The translations under genes were made by a program, and so were the position numbers. From an uncultured Pirellulaceae bacterium (GTDB lineage Bacteria; Planctomycetota; Planctomycetia; Pirellulales; Pirellulaceae), in the NCBI GenBank assembly GCA_934255105.1, contig CAKQNH010000396.1:1-5426 (forward strand): DNA of 5,426 bases. The letters run 5' to 3'. Of this stretch, positions 1 to 5,426 are shown piece by piece. Every line of letters starts with the position of its first letter. The stretch's first letter is position 1. The notes under the pieces are model-generated. The model ran no database searches. It saw only the letters and a list, made by a program, of their open reading frames with translations, and was not told where the DNA came from.

Positions 1-451
1 ATTCACGCGTCGTCAGCGTTTGGTCATCGTAGAAGTTCATCCCTCGCGCGGCTTCAAAAAACGCTTGCACATTTTCGGCTGGCACTCCGAAATCCGTCGA
101 TAGCAAGCGTGTGAAATCTTCGCGATTGAAGGTGGTCGTCAGCGAAAACATCGGATTGTCGAAGCGGATGTTTTTCAACTGGACGATGTTGCCAGCAATC
201 TCTTCGTTCCAGTAGCGTCGGCAGCTTTTGAGCATCCCTGCGGGGAAGCCGTGCAGCGAAATGTCGAAAATGTGGCTCCCAGGTCGACGGAACCACGTTG
301 CCAAGCCACCTAGCTTATAATGCTGCTCTAGCAACAATACACTGTGCCCAGCGCGACCCAGGATATTGGCCGTCGTCATACCTGCCAAGCCACTGCCGAT
401 CACAATCACATCGTAGTAGTCGTGGCAGCCTTTGAGGAAGTCGCGTGGCAT
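1..451 (-). CDS. FAD-dependent oxidoreductase, phytoene desaturase/carotenoid isomerase-like (N-terminal part, truncated by window edge)
   Basis: Translating the minus strand from the ATG at 451 gives 150 open residues that run off the left edge. Residues 13-24 form a Rossmann beta strand with a dinucleotide-binding G-S-G-L-A-G motif (G19, G21, G24). The acidic end of the second strand is E42 in [11 protein letters not shown], followed by an ATWFRR segment and then FDISLHG at 62-68. This order (GxGxxG, LEQH, GG, F..R, FD...H) is typical of the NAD(P)/FAD-dependent superfamily that includes phytoene desaturases, carotenoid isomerases and retinol saturases. Those enzymes use FAD to oxidise, saturate or isomerise isoprenoid chains. 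The start is fixed by an in-frame TAG four codons upstream (461-463); no Shine-Dalgarno sequence is visible. The substrate cannot be inferred from this fragment; the substrate-binding and C-terminal FAD regions are outside the window. The superfamily call is firm, the carotenoid role only a possibility. It is divergent from the small gene at 575. Confidence 0.85.
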   Translation of the reverse strand, partial: MPRDFLKGCHDYYDVIVIGSGLAGMTTANILGRAGHSVLLLEQHYKLGGLATWFRRPGSHIFDISLHGFPAGMLKSCRRYWNEEIAGNIVQLKNIRFDNPMFSLTTTFNREDFTRLLSTDFGVPAENVQAFFEAARGMNFYDDQTLTTRE

Positions 452-574
452 AACATCGGTCTATGAAAAGTCGCTGGAGTCGAAAATGTTGGGCAATTTC
501 AGGCCGTCAAGATACGTCAGTTTGCGCAGCCTGCCAAGTGCGTTCCCCAAAAGTGATCACCCCAAGAGCCTACG
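452..574. promoter_or_regulatory. Divergent intergenic region, presumed to hold promoters for both flanking genes
   Basis: These 123 bases separate two divergent starts, so both genes presumably take their promoters from here. No strong sigma-70 pair was found. On the minus strand TTGACG (complement of 505-510) matches five of six -35 bases but lacks a good -10 at 16-18 nt. On the plus strand TTGGGC (489-494) is followed 17 nt later by ATACGT (512-517), a weak match. AAGAG at 564-568, six bases before the ATG at 575, is a partial Shine-Dalgarno sequence. No hairpin or operator-like palindrome stood out. Confidence 0.35.
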
Positions 575-997
575 ATGAATTCTGCAACACCCGTCAATTC
601 GCCAGCCCCCACCGAGCTGGAACCTTGGGTTATAGTCACTCAGCCGGGGCCGGATGAGTCTACAGCGCAGTTGGCTGTGTGGCGTCTGGCTGGCGAGCAT
701 GCTCAGTCAGCCCTGGCTCTGTTTACTGATCGCCAGGCCGCCGAGCATTACGCACAGCAGTTTTGTTCGACGGTGCCTGAATCGCAAGCCGCTGAATCGC
801 AAGCTGCGGCTCCACCGTACCGCGTCGAACAGTTTACTTCGCTGCAGTTGGTGGCTGTGCTGGCCGAGAGCTACCGACTGGGGATGCGCTGCGCCGCGCT
901 GAATCCCAGTCGCGACTCGGCTCAGCGGCTCTTTGTCCTGCACGACGTGCTGCTGGCGGCCCAGCAGCAACTGCGAGCCGCTGGCGGGCTAGGTTAA
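575..997 (+). CDS. Small hypothetical protein, 140 aa, Ala/Gln-rich
   Basis: I do not recognise this protein with confidence. It runs from ATG to TAA; an in-frame TGA at 554-556 makes this the first possible ATG, and AAGAG six bases upstream is a modest ribosome binding site. It has no signal peptide, membrane segment or cysteine cluster, so it is probably cytoplasmic. Residues 17-56 read as a strand-strand-helix unit (EPWVIVTQPG, then LALFTDRQAAEHYAQQF). Residues 82-113 contain YRVEQFTSLQLVAVLAESYRLG and then CAALNP, and the end is helical. A phrase like LFTD..AAE.YA followed by a G....LNP segment loosely recalls SseB-type or DUF3110-type small domains, but this is only a resemblance. A 15-bp duplication makes a repeated ESQAA linker near residues 68-77. 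Codon structure looks genuine and the gene fills the space between its neighbours, supporting a real gene of unknown role. Confidence 0.7.
   Translation: MNSATPVNSPAPTELEPWVIVTQPGPDESTAQLAVWRLAGEHAQSALALFTDRQAAEHYAQQFCSTVPESQAAESQAAAPPYRVEQFTSLQLVAVLAESYRLGMRCAALNPSRDSAQRLFVLHDVLLAAQQQLRAAGGLG
777..806 (+). repeat. 15-bp in-frame tandem duplication (2 copies) within the small hypothetical gene
   Basis: Two adjacent 15-base copies, CTGAATCGCAAGCCG (777-791) and CTGAATCGCAAGCTG (792-806), differ at one base. In the reading frame they encode ESQAA twice, forming a polar Ala/Gln linker between the two predicted structured parts. The length is a multiple of three, so the frame is kept; it looks like a recent slippage duplication. 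Confidence 0.85.
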
Positions 998-1074
998 AAG
1001 CGCCTTAGAGATCACCGTCGTGAGGCACCCTTTGGCTTGGAGGAGGAGTTAAAGCTCGTCCGATTGCGCTGTCC

Positions 1075-1112
1075 CCTCTCCCTCGCTTAGGCTCGACCTC
1101 TCCCCAAGAGAG
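1075..1112. repeat. CCTCTCCC direct repeat plus small hairpin in convergent intergenic region (REP-like candidate)
   Basis: The 135 bases between the stop of the small plus-strand gene and the stop of the transporter hold no gene. CCTCTCCC occurs at 1075-1082 and again at 1097-1104, exactly 22 bp apart, with CTCGCTTAGG and GCTCGA between them. The second copy starts a 5-bp hairpin: CTCTC (1098-1102) pairs with GAGAG (1108-1112) over a CCCAA loop. The block looks like a dispersed intergenic repeat of a type I recall from planctomycete genomes; that is memory, not a search. It could also act as a weak bidirectional transcription stop, although no T-tract follows on either strand. Confidence 0.5.
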
Positions 1113-1132
1113 AAGATCCAGTGCGAGCAGAT

Positions 1133-3079
1133 CTATTCTGCGGCGGCTTTTGGACGAGTGAACTGCGCAAAGATTACGACGATGCCCACGGCAGCCACAA
1201 TGGATAGCCAAGTTGTCAATCTGTCGCCCAGTTCGAAATCAAATGGAATTTTTAGCCAATCTACGGACTGTGTGCCAAGAGTCTTGGCCAACCACTCGCT
1301 ATGCGATTCTTTTAACCACACCACTAGGGCCACCAGTCCAGCAATGCCGACGGCCGTCAGCGCTTCACCGGCTATTACGCCAGATGAAAAAAGCACGCCG
1401 CGCTGAAGTGTGTCGTGCTGCTGCGCGCGAGGGGTTTTGCGTGTGTACCAATGGGCCAGCAGTCCGCCGATCAAGATTGGGATAGCTAATCCGAACGGTA
1501 AATACATGCCGACCGCGATGGGCATCAGGTGGGCGCGGAAACTACTACGGCTGGATTTCAGTAAAGTATCGACGATCAGGATTGCGACGCCCAGCCCAGC
1601 CCCAATGGCCATCATGCCCCAGGGTAGGCTGGCTTCTCCGGAAAACCCTTCGGCTAAACTGGCAAACAGACTGGCCTGAGGAGCGGATAGCTCGCTGCCA
1701 CCTATTCCGCCGGGCGTGTTGTGATGCAGCAACGTAAGGATGGGTGCCATGACGAACGCAGCCACGACGACACCCCCTATCTGCATCATCTGTTGGCGAA
1801 ATGGAGCGGCACCGACCAGCGACCCCGTCTTGAGGTCGTTGCACACATCGCCGGCCGTACAGGCCACGCAACATACGATGGCAGCAGTGCCCAACGTAGC
1901 CACCATGCCGATCATCCCCGAATAGTTGAACAACCACAACATTCCGCCAGCTACTAACACAGCGGTGATCGTCATGCCAGATACCGGGCTATTTGAATTG
2001 CCCACCAGCCCCACGATGTAACTGGCCACGGCCGTGAAGAAGAAGCCCATCGCCAGCATAATGGCGGTTATCAACAGCGTGATGCCCACATCGTGTGTAA
2101 AGCGGAAATTGACCCAGGTCAGCATGCCGATGCAGATCAAACCCAGCAGCAGGATGAGAGGCGCGGGGATGTCGCGCTGATCGTTCTGCAGGTTAGCTCG
2201 CTTGCCAGACACGCCGTGCCAGAGTTCAGTTACGGCCGATTTGAGGCCGGCTCGCACCGAGATGAGCGAACTGAACCCGCCGACGACCATCGCCCCCACT
2301 CCCACGTAGCGGATTTGATCTTTCCACAGCGTATAAGCACCATCGATGGGATTGTCGAACAGATCAGCGCTACCCAGCAATGGGATGCCGATCAGCCACG
2401 CCAATGCACCGCCGATAAAAATCAGGATAGCCACGTTCAAACGGACAATGAAGCCGACGGCAACCAGCATCGGGCTGAGTTCACCACCGATAAAAAAGAT
2501 GCGCGATCCGACTACCGTGGCGGCTTGCAAGCTGCCGGTGATCAGTCCAAATAGACCGCCGGCTACTTTGACTGCTGCGCCCAGCAGTCCACCTAGAATG
2601 AGGCTCAACCCGGCACCTTGGTTCTCTTGATTGTGCTCGCCGGCTTTCAGTACCGCAGCGCAGGCGATCCCCTCTGGATATGGCAGCTCCGGATTGTCGA
2701 CCACAAACACGCGGCGCATGGGGATCATGAACAGGATCCCCAGCAGTCCCCCGGTGATGGCAACCATCGTGACTGACCAGTAATCAAAATCTTTCCAGTA
2801 GCCGATCAAGATCAGTGCGGGCATGGTAAAGATAATGCCCGCGGCCAAAGATTCACCCGCTGACGCGCAGGTTTGCACCTGGTTGGCTTCTAGAATGCTC
2901 GACTTTTTGAAGAACAGTTTGAAGAACAGCATGGCCATCACGGCGGCTGGAATGGAGGCCGAAACGGTCATCCCCGCCTTGAGCCCCACATAGACGTTGG
3001 CCGCGCCCATCACGACCGATAACAGCAGTCCCAGCACGATCGCGCGAATGGTCAATTCTGGTTGAGGCAGTTTTTCCAT
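1133..3079 (-). CDS. OPT family oligopeptide (or metal-chelate) transporter, 648 aa
   Basis: This is a complete inner-membrane transporter of the OPT superfamily, whose members import oligopeptides or, in the YSL branch, metal chelates by proton symport. Roughly 15-16 hydrophobic segments span residues 10-642. Family signatures include NVYVGLKAGMT (28-38), NQVQTCASAGESLAAG (66-81), VDNPELPYPEGIACAAVLKAGE around 127-148, NSNSPVSGMT (361-370), TAGDVCNDLKTGSLVGAAP (408-426), MYLPFGLAIPILIGG (525-539) and SSGVIAGEAL (565-574). The length fits the bacterial OPT group. The start is secure: an in-frame TGA lies just upstream (3086-3088). Its ribosome site is weak, a GTGAG complement at 3085-3089. 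It follows the DUF1570-like gene by 36 nt on the same strand, so the two probably form one transcript. Substrate cannot be read from sequence; the peptidase neighbour favours peptides, as inference. No frameshift or missing segment is seen. Confidence 0.95.
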   Translation of the reverse strand: MEKLPQPELTIRAIVLGLLLSVVMGAANVYVGLKAGMTVSASIPAAVMAMLFFKLFFKKSSILEANQVQTCASAGESLAAGIIFTMPALILIGYWKDFDYWSVTMVAITGGLLGILFMIPMRRVFVVDNPELPYPEGIACAAVLKAGEHNQENQGAGLSLILGGLLGAAVKVAGGLFGLITGSLQAATVVGSRIFFIGGELSPMLVAVGFIVRLNVAILIFIGGALAWLIGIPLLGSADLFDNPIDGAYTLWKDQIRYVGVGAMVVGGFSSLISVRAGLKSAVTELWHGVSGKRANLQNDQRDIPAPLILLLGLICIGMLTWVNFRFTHDVGITLLITAIMLAMGFFFTAVASYIVGLVGNSNSPVSGMTITAVLVAGGMLWLFNYSGMIGMVATLGTAAIVCCVACTAGDVCNDLKTGSLVGAAPFRQQMMQIGGVVVAAFVMAPILTLLHHNTPGGIGGSELSAPQASLFASLAEGFSGEASLPWGMMAIGAGLGVAILIVDTLLKSSRSSFRAHLMPIAVGMYLPFGLAIPILIGGLLAHWYTRKTPRAQQHDTLQRGVLFSSGVIAGEALTAVGIAGLVALVVWLKESHSEWLAKTLGTQSVDWLKIPFDFELGDRLTTWLSIVAAVGIVVIFAQFTRPKAAAE

Positions 3080-3115
3080 AAATTCTCACTTGGGCCAATT
3101 GCTGCGATGTCTGAG

Positions 3116-4453
3116 CTAACGACGACGAAAGAAATTGATGAAATCGCGGTCGAGTTCGGCCAGGTCTTCACCAAAGTGCCGTTTGAACATCTCGACTCGC
3201 TCGCGCTGAGGTGTTTCACCCAGCGGAGGCTGCTCAGCCAACTCCTTCATGTAGGCGACAAACTGTTTGTTTTTGGCCAACATCAGATAGTAGGTTAGCG
3301 CCCAGCTTTCCGGATAGGCTTGGTTGCTCGTCTCGGCATCGCGGAGGCGTTGGTCTTGGCTGATCAGAGTCAACAATGAATCGGCGGGACGCTGGGGTAG
3401 GTACTGCACAAACAGACGCATATTGTGTGGATTGATTCTGCCGATCGTGCCTCCCCAGCCTTTGGGACTGTTGGCGTCGGGGGTTTCAAAGAACATTGCA
3501 ATGCCCTCGCTCAACCACAGTGGATTGTCCGCCAAGCGAACTTGTAAACCGCTGTTGAAGGCCAATTGGTGGACGGCTTCATGGATAATGGTCGCCACGG
3601 TTCGCTCGGCCTGAGGCTGCATTAGAATCTGACGCACCACGATGTTGCTAGCGATGCGCGTCCCCGCCGGCACGACTCCGTCGACGCCGGTCATGTCGTA
3701 GGCGATCATGCGATTGGTCTTCATGTTGTAGTAGCCAATCATGGCTTCGGCCGATTTGCCGATCTCTCGCTCGGCGTACCCCATATACGACGCCCGATTG
3801 CTAAACACGACCGCTACCAGCGGGAAGCGAGGTTCGGAGAGTTTGTAGCCCTTGGACTTCCAGTAGTTATAAAAGCCGCGGTAGATCTGCTCGTACAACT
3901 CTGCGACCCACCTGACGTAAACTTCACTCGTGTTGTACAGCAGCACATAATGCCGCGTCTTAAAAGCCTTAAATCCCTCGGGTAACTCCCGCTGGAACTG
4001 TTGGTAGATCTGTTCCGACGTCAGCGGGGTAAACGGTGCGTCACAGGGGACCGATGATACGATGGAGTCCTTCTCCAAGGTCCACAGTTGTCCATCTTCC
4101 GTCTGGGCAAGCAAACTTCCATCGGCCAGTTCCAGCAGCACTTCGCAGCGCACGGGTCCCGCCGGGGCTGGCTGCGCAGCAGATGAACGGAATTCGATCA
4201 GCCGCGTGGGATAGGTCGCATGCGGCTGCTCTTGCGCAGTGAGTTCCTTGGTGGAGACTTCTTGCGCAGAGATTTCTTGAGCAGTGCCATCTTGCGCAGT
4301 GCCATCTTGAGCGGGAAACTCGTCCGCTGTAGCTTCTTGTGTGGTGATTTGCGCAGTGATTTGCGAGGTGGCCGGCGAGACGCCTGCCCACATAAAAAAC
4401 AGCGCGGCTAGAGCGAGCCGCCACGTCCAGCCGTGTTTACGAATCCAATCCAT
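3116..4453 (-). CDS. Secreted DUF1570-like putative zinc metallopeptidase, 445 aa
   Basis: The protein has an N-terminal signal peptide (basic DWIRKHGWTWR, hydrophobic LALAALFFMWAGV, likely cleavage after SPATS near residue 30). Next come a repetitive Ala/Gln/Thr/Glu linker (36-75), a small beta-rich region (about 98-140), and a conserved domain from about 160 to the end. Residues 291-295 are HEAVH, a zinc-site HExxH motif, and WLSEG at 313-317 supplies a candidate third ligand, E316, spaced as in gluzincin peptidases. This architecture matches DUF1570 proteins, abundant in Planctomycetes; catalysis is predicted from motifs and the physiological substrate is unknown. The expected site is the periplasm or cell exterior. 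I chose the ATG at 4453; a TTG at 4474 in the same frame would add seven residues ahead of the signal peptide, but neither has a good Shine-Dalgarno sequence. The mature chain has only two cysteines (103 and 137), possibly paired. It ends 36 nt before the OPT transporter gene. Confidence 0.9.
   Translation of the reverse strand: MDWIRKHGWTWRLALAALFFMWAGVSPATSQITAQITTQEATADEFPAQDGTAQDGTAQEISAQEVSTKELTAQEQPHATYPTRLIEFRSSAAQPAPAGPVRCEVLLELADGSLLAQTEDGQLWTLEKDSIVSSVPCDAPFTPLTSEQIYQQFQRELPEGFKAFKTRHYVLLYNTSEVYVRWVAELYEQIYRGFYNYWKSKGYKLSEPRFPLVAVVFSNRASYMGYAEREIGKSAEAMIGYYNMKTNRMIAYDMTGVDGVVPAGTRIASNIVVRQILMQPQAERTVATIIHEAVHQLAFNSGLQVRLADNPLWLSEGIAMFFETPDANSPKGWGGTIGRINPHNMRLFVQYLPQRPADSLLTLISQDQRLRDAETSNQAYPESWALTYYLMLAKNKQFVAYMKELAEQPPLGETPQRERVEMFKRHFGEDLAELDRDFINFFRRR
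4229..4349 (-). repeat. Eight-unit 15-bp tandem repeat encoding degenerate pentapeptides
   Basis: On the plus strand, eight consecutive 15-base units run from 4230 to 4349. The best-preserved units read TCTTGCGCAGTGCCA or TCTTGAGCAGTGCCA; outer units are more diverged. Read on the coding minus strand they give ITTQE, ATADE, FPAQD, GTAQD, GTAQE, ISAQE, VSTKE and LTAQE, a pentad with consensus x-[TS]-A-Q-[ED]. The repeat lies just after the signal peptide of the DUF1570-like protein and likely forms an extended acidic linker. The period is a multiple of three, so unit gain or loss would keep the frame. Confidence 0.88.
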
Positions 4454-4636
4454 TGTATTGATACCGCGTAACAAATTGCAGAAAAGGAATACGATAAAAC
4501 CCTGGGGCAGAGCGAATTCTGCTCAGACAGCGACTTGCCACCTCCCCTTAATCTCTCATTCTACTACATTGGCTGGCAGCTTGGGTTCACCGCTTTGATT
4601 CACTCTAGTCAGCACGCTAAATAGAACAATAACCTC
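4454..4636. promoter_or_regulatory. Divergent intergenic region between the DUF1570-like gene and the HAD-like gene
   Basis: These 183 bases hold no gene and separate divergent starts, so they should carry promoters for the peptidase-transporter pair and for the dehydrogenase-like gene. I see no RNA gene, riboswitch-like structure or strong palindrome. The only inverted pair noted is a 4-bp GAGC/GCTC around a GAATTCT core near 4511-4525, too short to call an operator. Confidence 0.4.
4595..4623 (+). promoter_or_regulatory. Possible sigma-70-like promoter for the HAD-like gene
   Basis: TTGATT (4595-4600) is followed after exactly 17 bases by TAAATA (4618-4623). The -35 matches four of six consensus bases and the -10 three of six. 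If used, transcription would begin only a few bases before the ATG at 4637, giving a near-leaderless mRNA, which would fit the absence of a Shine-Dalgarno sequence. The match is weak and could be chance. Confidence 0.22.
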
Positions 4637-5426
4637 ATGACCACAATCGAACATGTCCTGATCGTGGGAGCGGGCTGGGTTGGCCGCCAGACGGCGGCTC
4701 GACTGGCTCGGTTCGGGCTCAGCGTGTGGTTGGTCGACCGCGCTCCACAAGTGTGCAGCGATGCGGTCGACTGGATGCGCCAATTGCCCCTCTACGCTGC
4801 CGATCCTGGGTGGTGCCAACGAGTTCACGTGGCCCCCGAATTAGCGGAAATCTCCGCCAGCGTCGCCGCTGGCAAGTTGCCCATAGATTTGATCATCGAG
4901 TCGGTTCCGGAGCAATTATCGCTGAAGAAACGCGTGCTGCGCGAGCTGAGCAGCCTATTTCCTGCGCCGATCATCATCGCTTCCAACAGCTCTTACTTTG
5001 TGCCATCGATGTTGAGCGAATTTGTGGCCCAGCCCAGTCGCTTTGCCCATCTGCATTTTCATGTGCCGGTGCTAGAAGACTCCGTGGTAGATATCGTAGG
5101 CTGCGCAGCGACCGATCCCCAAGTGATCGAGAGCCTGCGCGAATTGGCTGTTCGCATCGACCAACACCCATTGCTGCTGCGCCGCGAGCATCCGGGCTAC
5201 ATCTTTAATTGGCTGCTGCAGTCGGTGCTGCGTTCGGCGCTGGAACTGGTTGAACTAGATGTAGCCGATCCGGTCGATATCGACAAATCGTGGACCAGTG
5301 TGACCGGTATGCCGCTGGGGCCATTCGGTATCATGGACCGCATTGGGCTGGATGTGATTGAACAAGTCCTAAGCAACGCGCGCTGGGCCGATGCGGCGGC
5401 CACCGACGTACCCATCGAGCAATTGC
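4637..5426 (+). CDS. 3-hydroxyacyl-CoA dehydrogenase family protein with altered active-site positions (5' part, truncated by window edge)
   Basis: From the ATG at 4637, 263 residues are open to the window edge. An in-frame TAG at 4622-4624 makes this the first possible ATG; no Shine-Dalgarno sequence is present. Residues 7-16 carry the NAD-binding VLIVGAGWVG motif (G11, G13, G16), with acidic D34 ending the second strand, favouring NAD. DLIIESVPEQLSLKK (84-98), ASNSS (115-119), HLHFHVPV (138-145), HPGYIFNWLL (185-194) and a C-terminal helical segment containing GMPLGPFGIMD (224-234) follow in the order of the 3-hydroxyacyl-CoA dehydrogenase family. That family oxidises 3-hydroxyacyl-CoA to 3-oxoacyl-CoA in beta-oxidation and related pathways. 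The catalytic His (H140) and the conserved Asn (N191) are present, but the usual Glu twelve residues after the His is D152, and the usual HFFNPV reads HFHVPV. The region between strand two and the DLIIE segment is shorter than in classical enzymes. The fold is well supported; a standard beta-oxidation role is uncertain. Confidence 0.88.
   Translation, partial: MTTIEHVLIVGAGWVGRQTAARLARFGLSVWLVDRAPQVCSDAVDWMRQLPLYAADPGWCQRVHVAPELAEISASVAAGKLPIDLIIESVPEQLSLKKRVLRELSSLFPAPIIIASNSSYFVPSMLSEFVAQPSRFAHLHFHVPVLEDSVVDIVGCAATDPQVIESLRELAVRIDQHPLLLRREHPGYIFNWLLQSVLRSALELVELDVADPVDIDKSWTSVTGMPLGPFGIMDRIGLDVIEQVLSNARWADAAATDVPIEQL

Noticed and set aside
54..296. An 80-residue minus-strand frame at the left edge.
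   Set aside because: It is a shadow of the truncated FAD oxidoreductase, whose reading frame is open from 451 to the edge with a clear GxGxxG motif.
463..657. A 64-residue plus-strand frame overlapping the start of the small hypothetical gene.
   Set aside because: It has no ribosome site or recognisable motif, covers the divergent promoter region, and overlaps the better-supported gene at 575 in another frame.
1039..1050. A GGAGGAGGAG purine run resembling a strong Shine-Dalgarno sequence after the small gene.
   Set aside because: No start codon with an open frame follows at a suitable distance before the convergent transporter stop.
1114..1134. AGATC/GATCT inverted pair with an 11-nt loop at the end of the transporter gene.
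   Set aside because: The stem is only 5 bp, overlaps the transporter stop codon and has no T-tract, so it is not convincing as a terminator.
2093..2554. A 153-residue open frame on the plus strand inside the transporter gene.
   Set aside because: It is antisense to a strongly supported OPT gene, has a composition rich in Asp, Gln and His as expected from reverse-reading hydrophobic codons, and shows no recognisable domain.
4726..5208. A 160-residue open frame on the plus strand in another frame of the dehydrogenase-like gene.
   Set aside because: It is Arg/Ser/Pro-rich shadow sequence; the frame starting at 4637 carries clear NAD-binding and HAD motifs across the same bases.
1..5426. Search for tRNA, rRNA, CRISPR array, insertion sequence, toxin-antitoxin or defence genes.
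   Set aside because: Nothing fitting was seen; the coding content is redox enzymes, a transporter, a secreted peptidase-like protein and one small unknown, and the gaps are all under 200 bases.

Overview
The window reads as an ordinary chromosomal stretch from a planctomycete, most likely a Pirellulaceae-type organism. The main reason is a DUF1570-type secreted metallopeptidase-like protein, a family typical of Planctomycetes. Supporting signs are a moderate GC content (mid-50s percent by eye), start sites that mostly lack a clear Shine-Dalgarno sequence, and a CCTCTCCC-rich intergenic repeat of a kind I associate with these genomes. No RNA gene, mobile element, CRISPR array or phage gene was seen.

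Layout from left to right: (1) 1-451, minus strand: the N-terminal 150 residues of an FAD-dependent oxidoreductase of the phytoene desaturase/carotenoid isomerase-like superfamily, cut by the window edge. (2) 452-574: a short divergent promoter region. (3) 575-997, plus strand: a small 140-residue protein of unknown function. (4) 998-1132: a convergent intergenic region with a CCTCTCCC direct repeat and a weak hairpin. (5) 1133-3079, minus strand: a complete OPT-family transporter. (6) 3116-4453, minus strand: a secreted DUF1570-like protein with HEAVH and WLSEG motifs, 36 nt upstream of the transporter and probably cotranscribed with it. (7) 4454-4636: a divergent intergenic region. (8) 4637-5426, plus strand: the first 263 residues of a 3-hydroxyacyl-CoA dehydrogenase-like protein, cut by the window edge.

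The only clear functional pairing is the secreted putative metallopeptidase followed by an oligopeptide/metal-chelate type transporter. An extracytoplasmic peptidase feeding a peptide importer is a plausible reading but remains inference. The two edge genes are Rossmann-fold redox enzymes with no evident link to the central pair. The points most worth a second look are the eight-unit 15-bp tandem repeat encoding a pentapeptide linker in the DUF1570 protein, the altered catalytic Glu position in the HAD-like protein, and the intergenic repeat. I found no convincing undescribed multi-gene system here.
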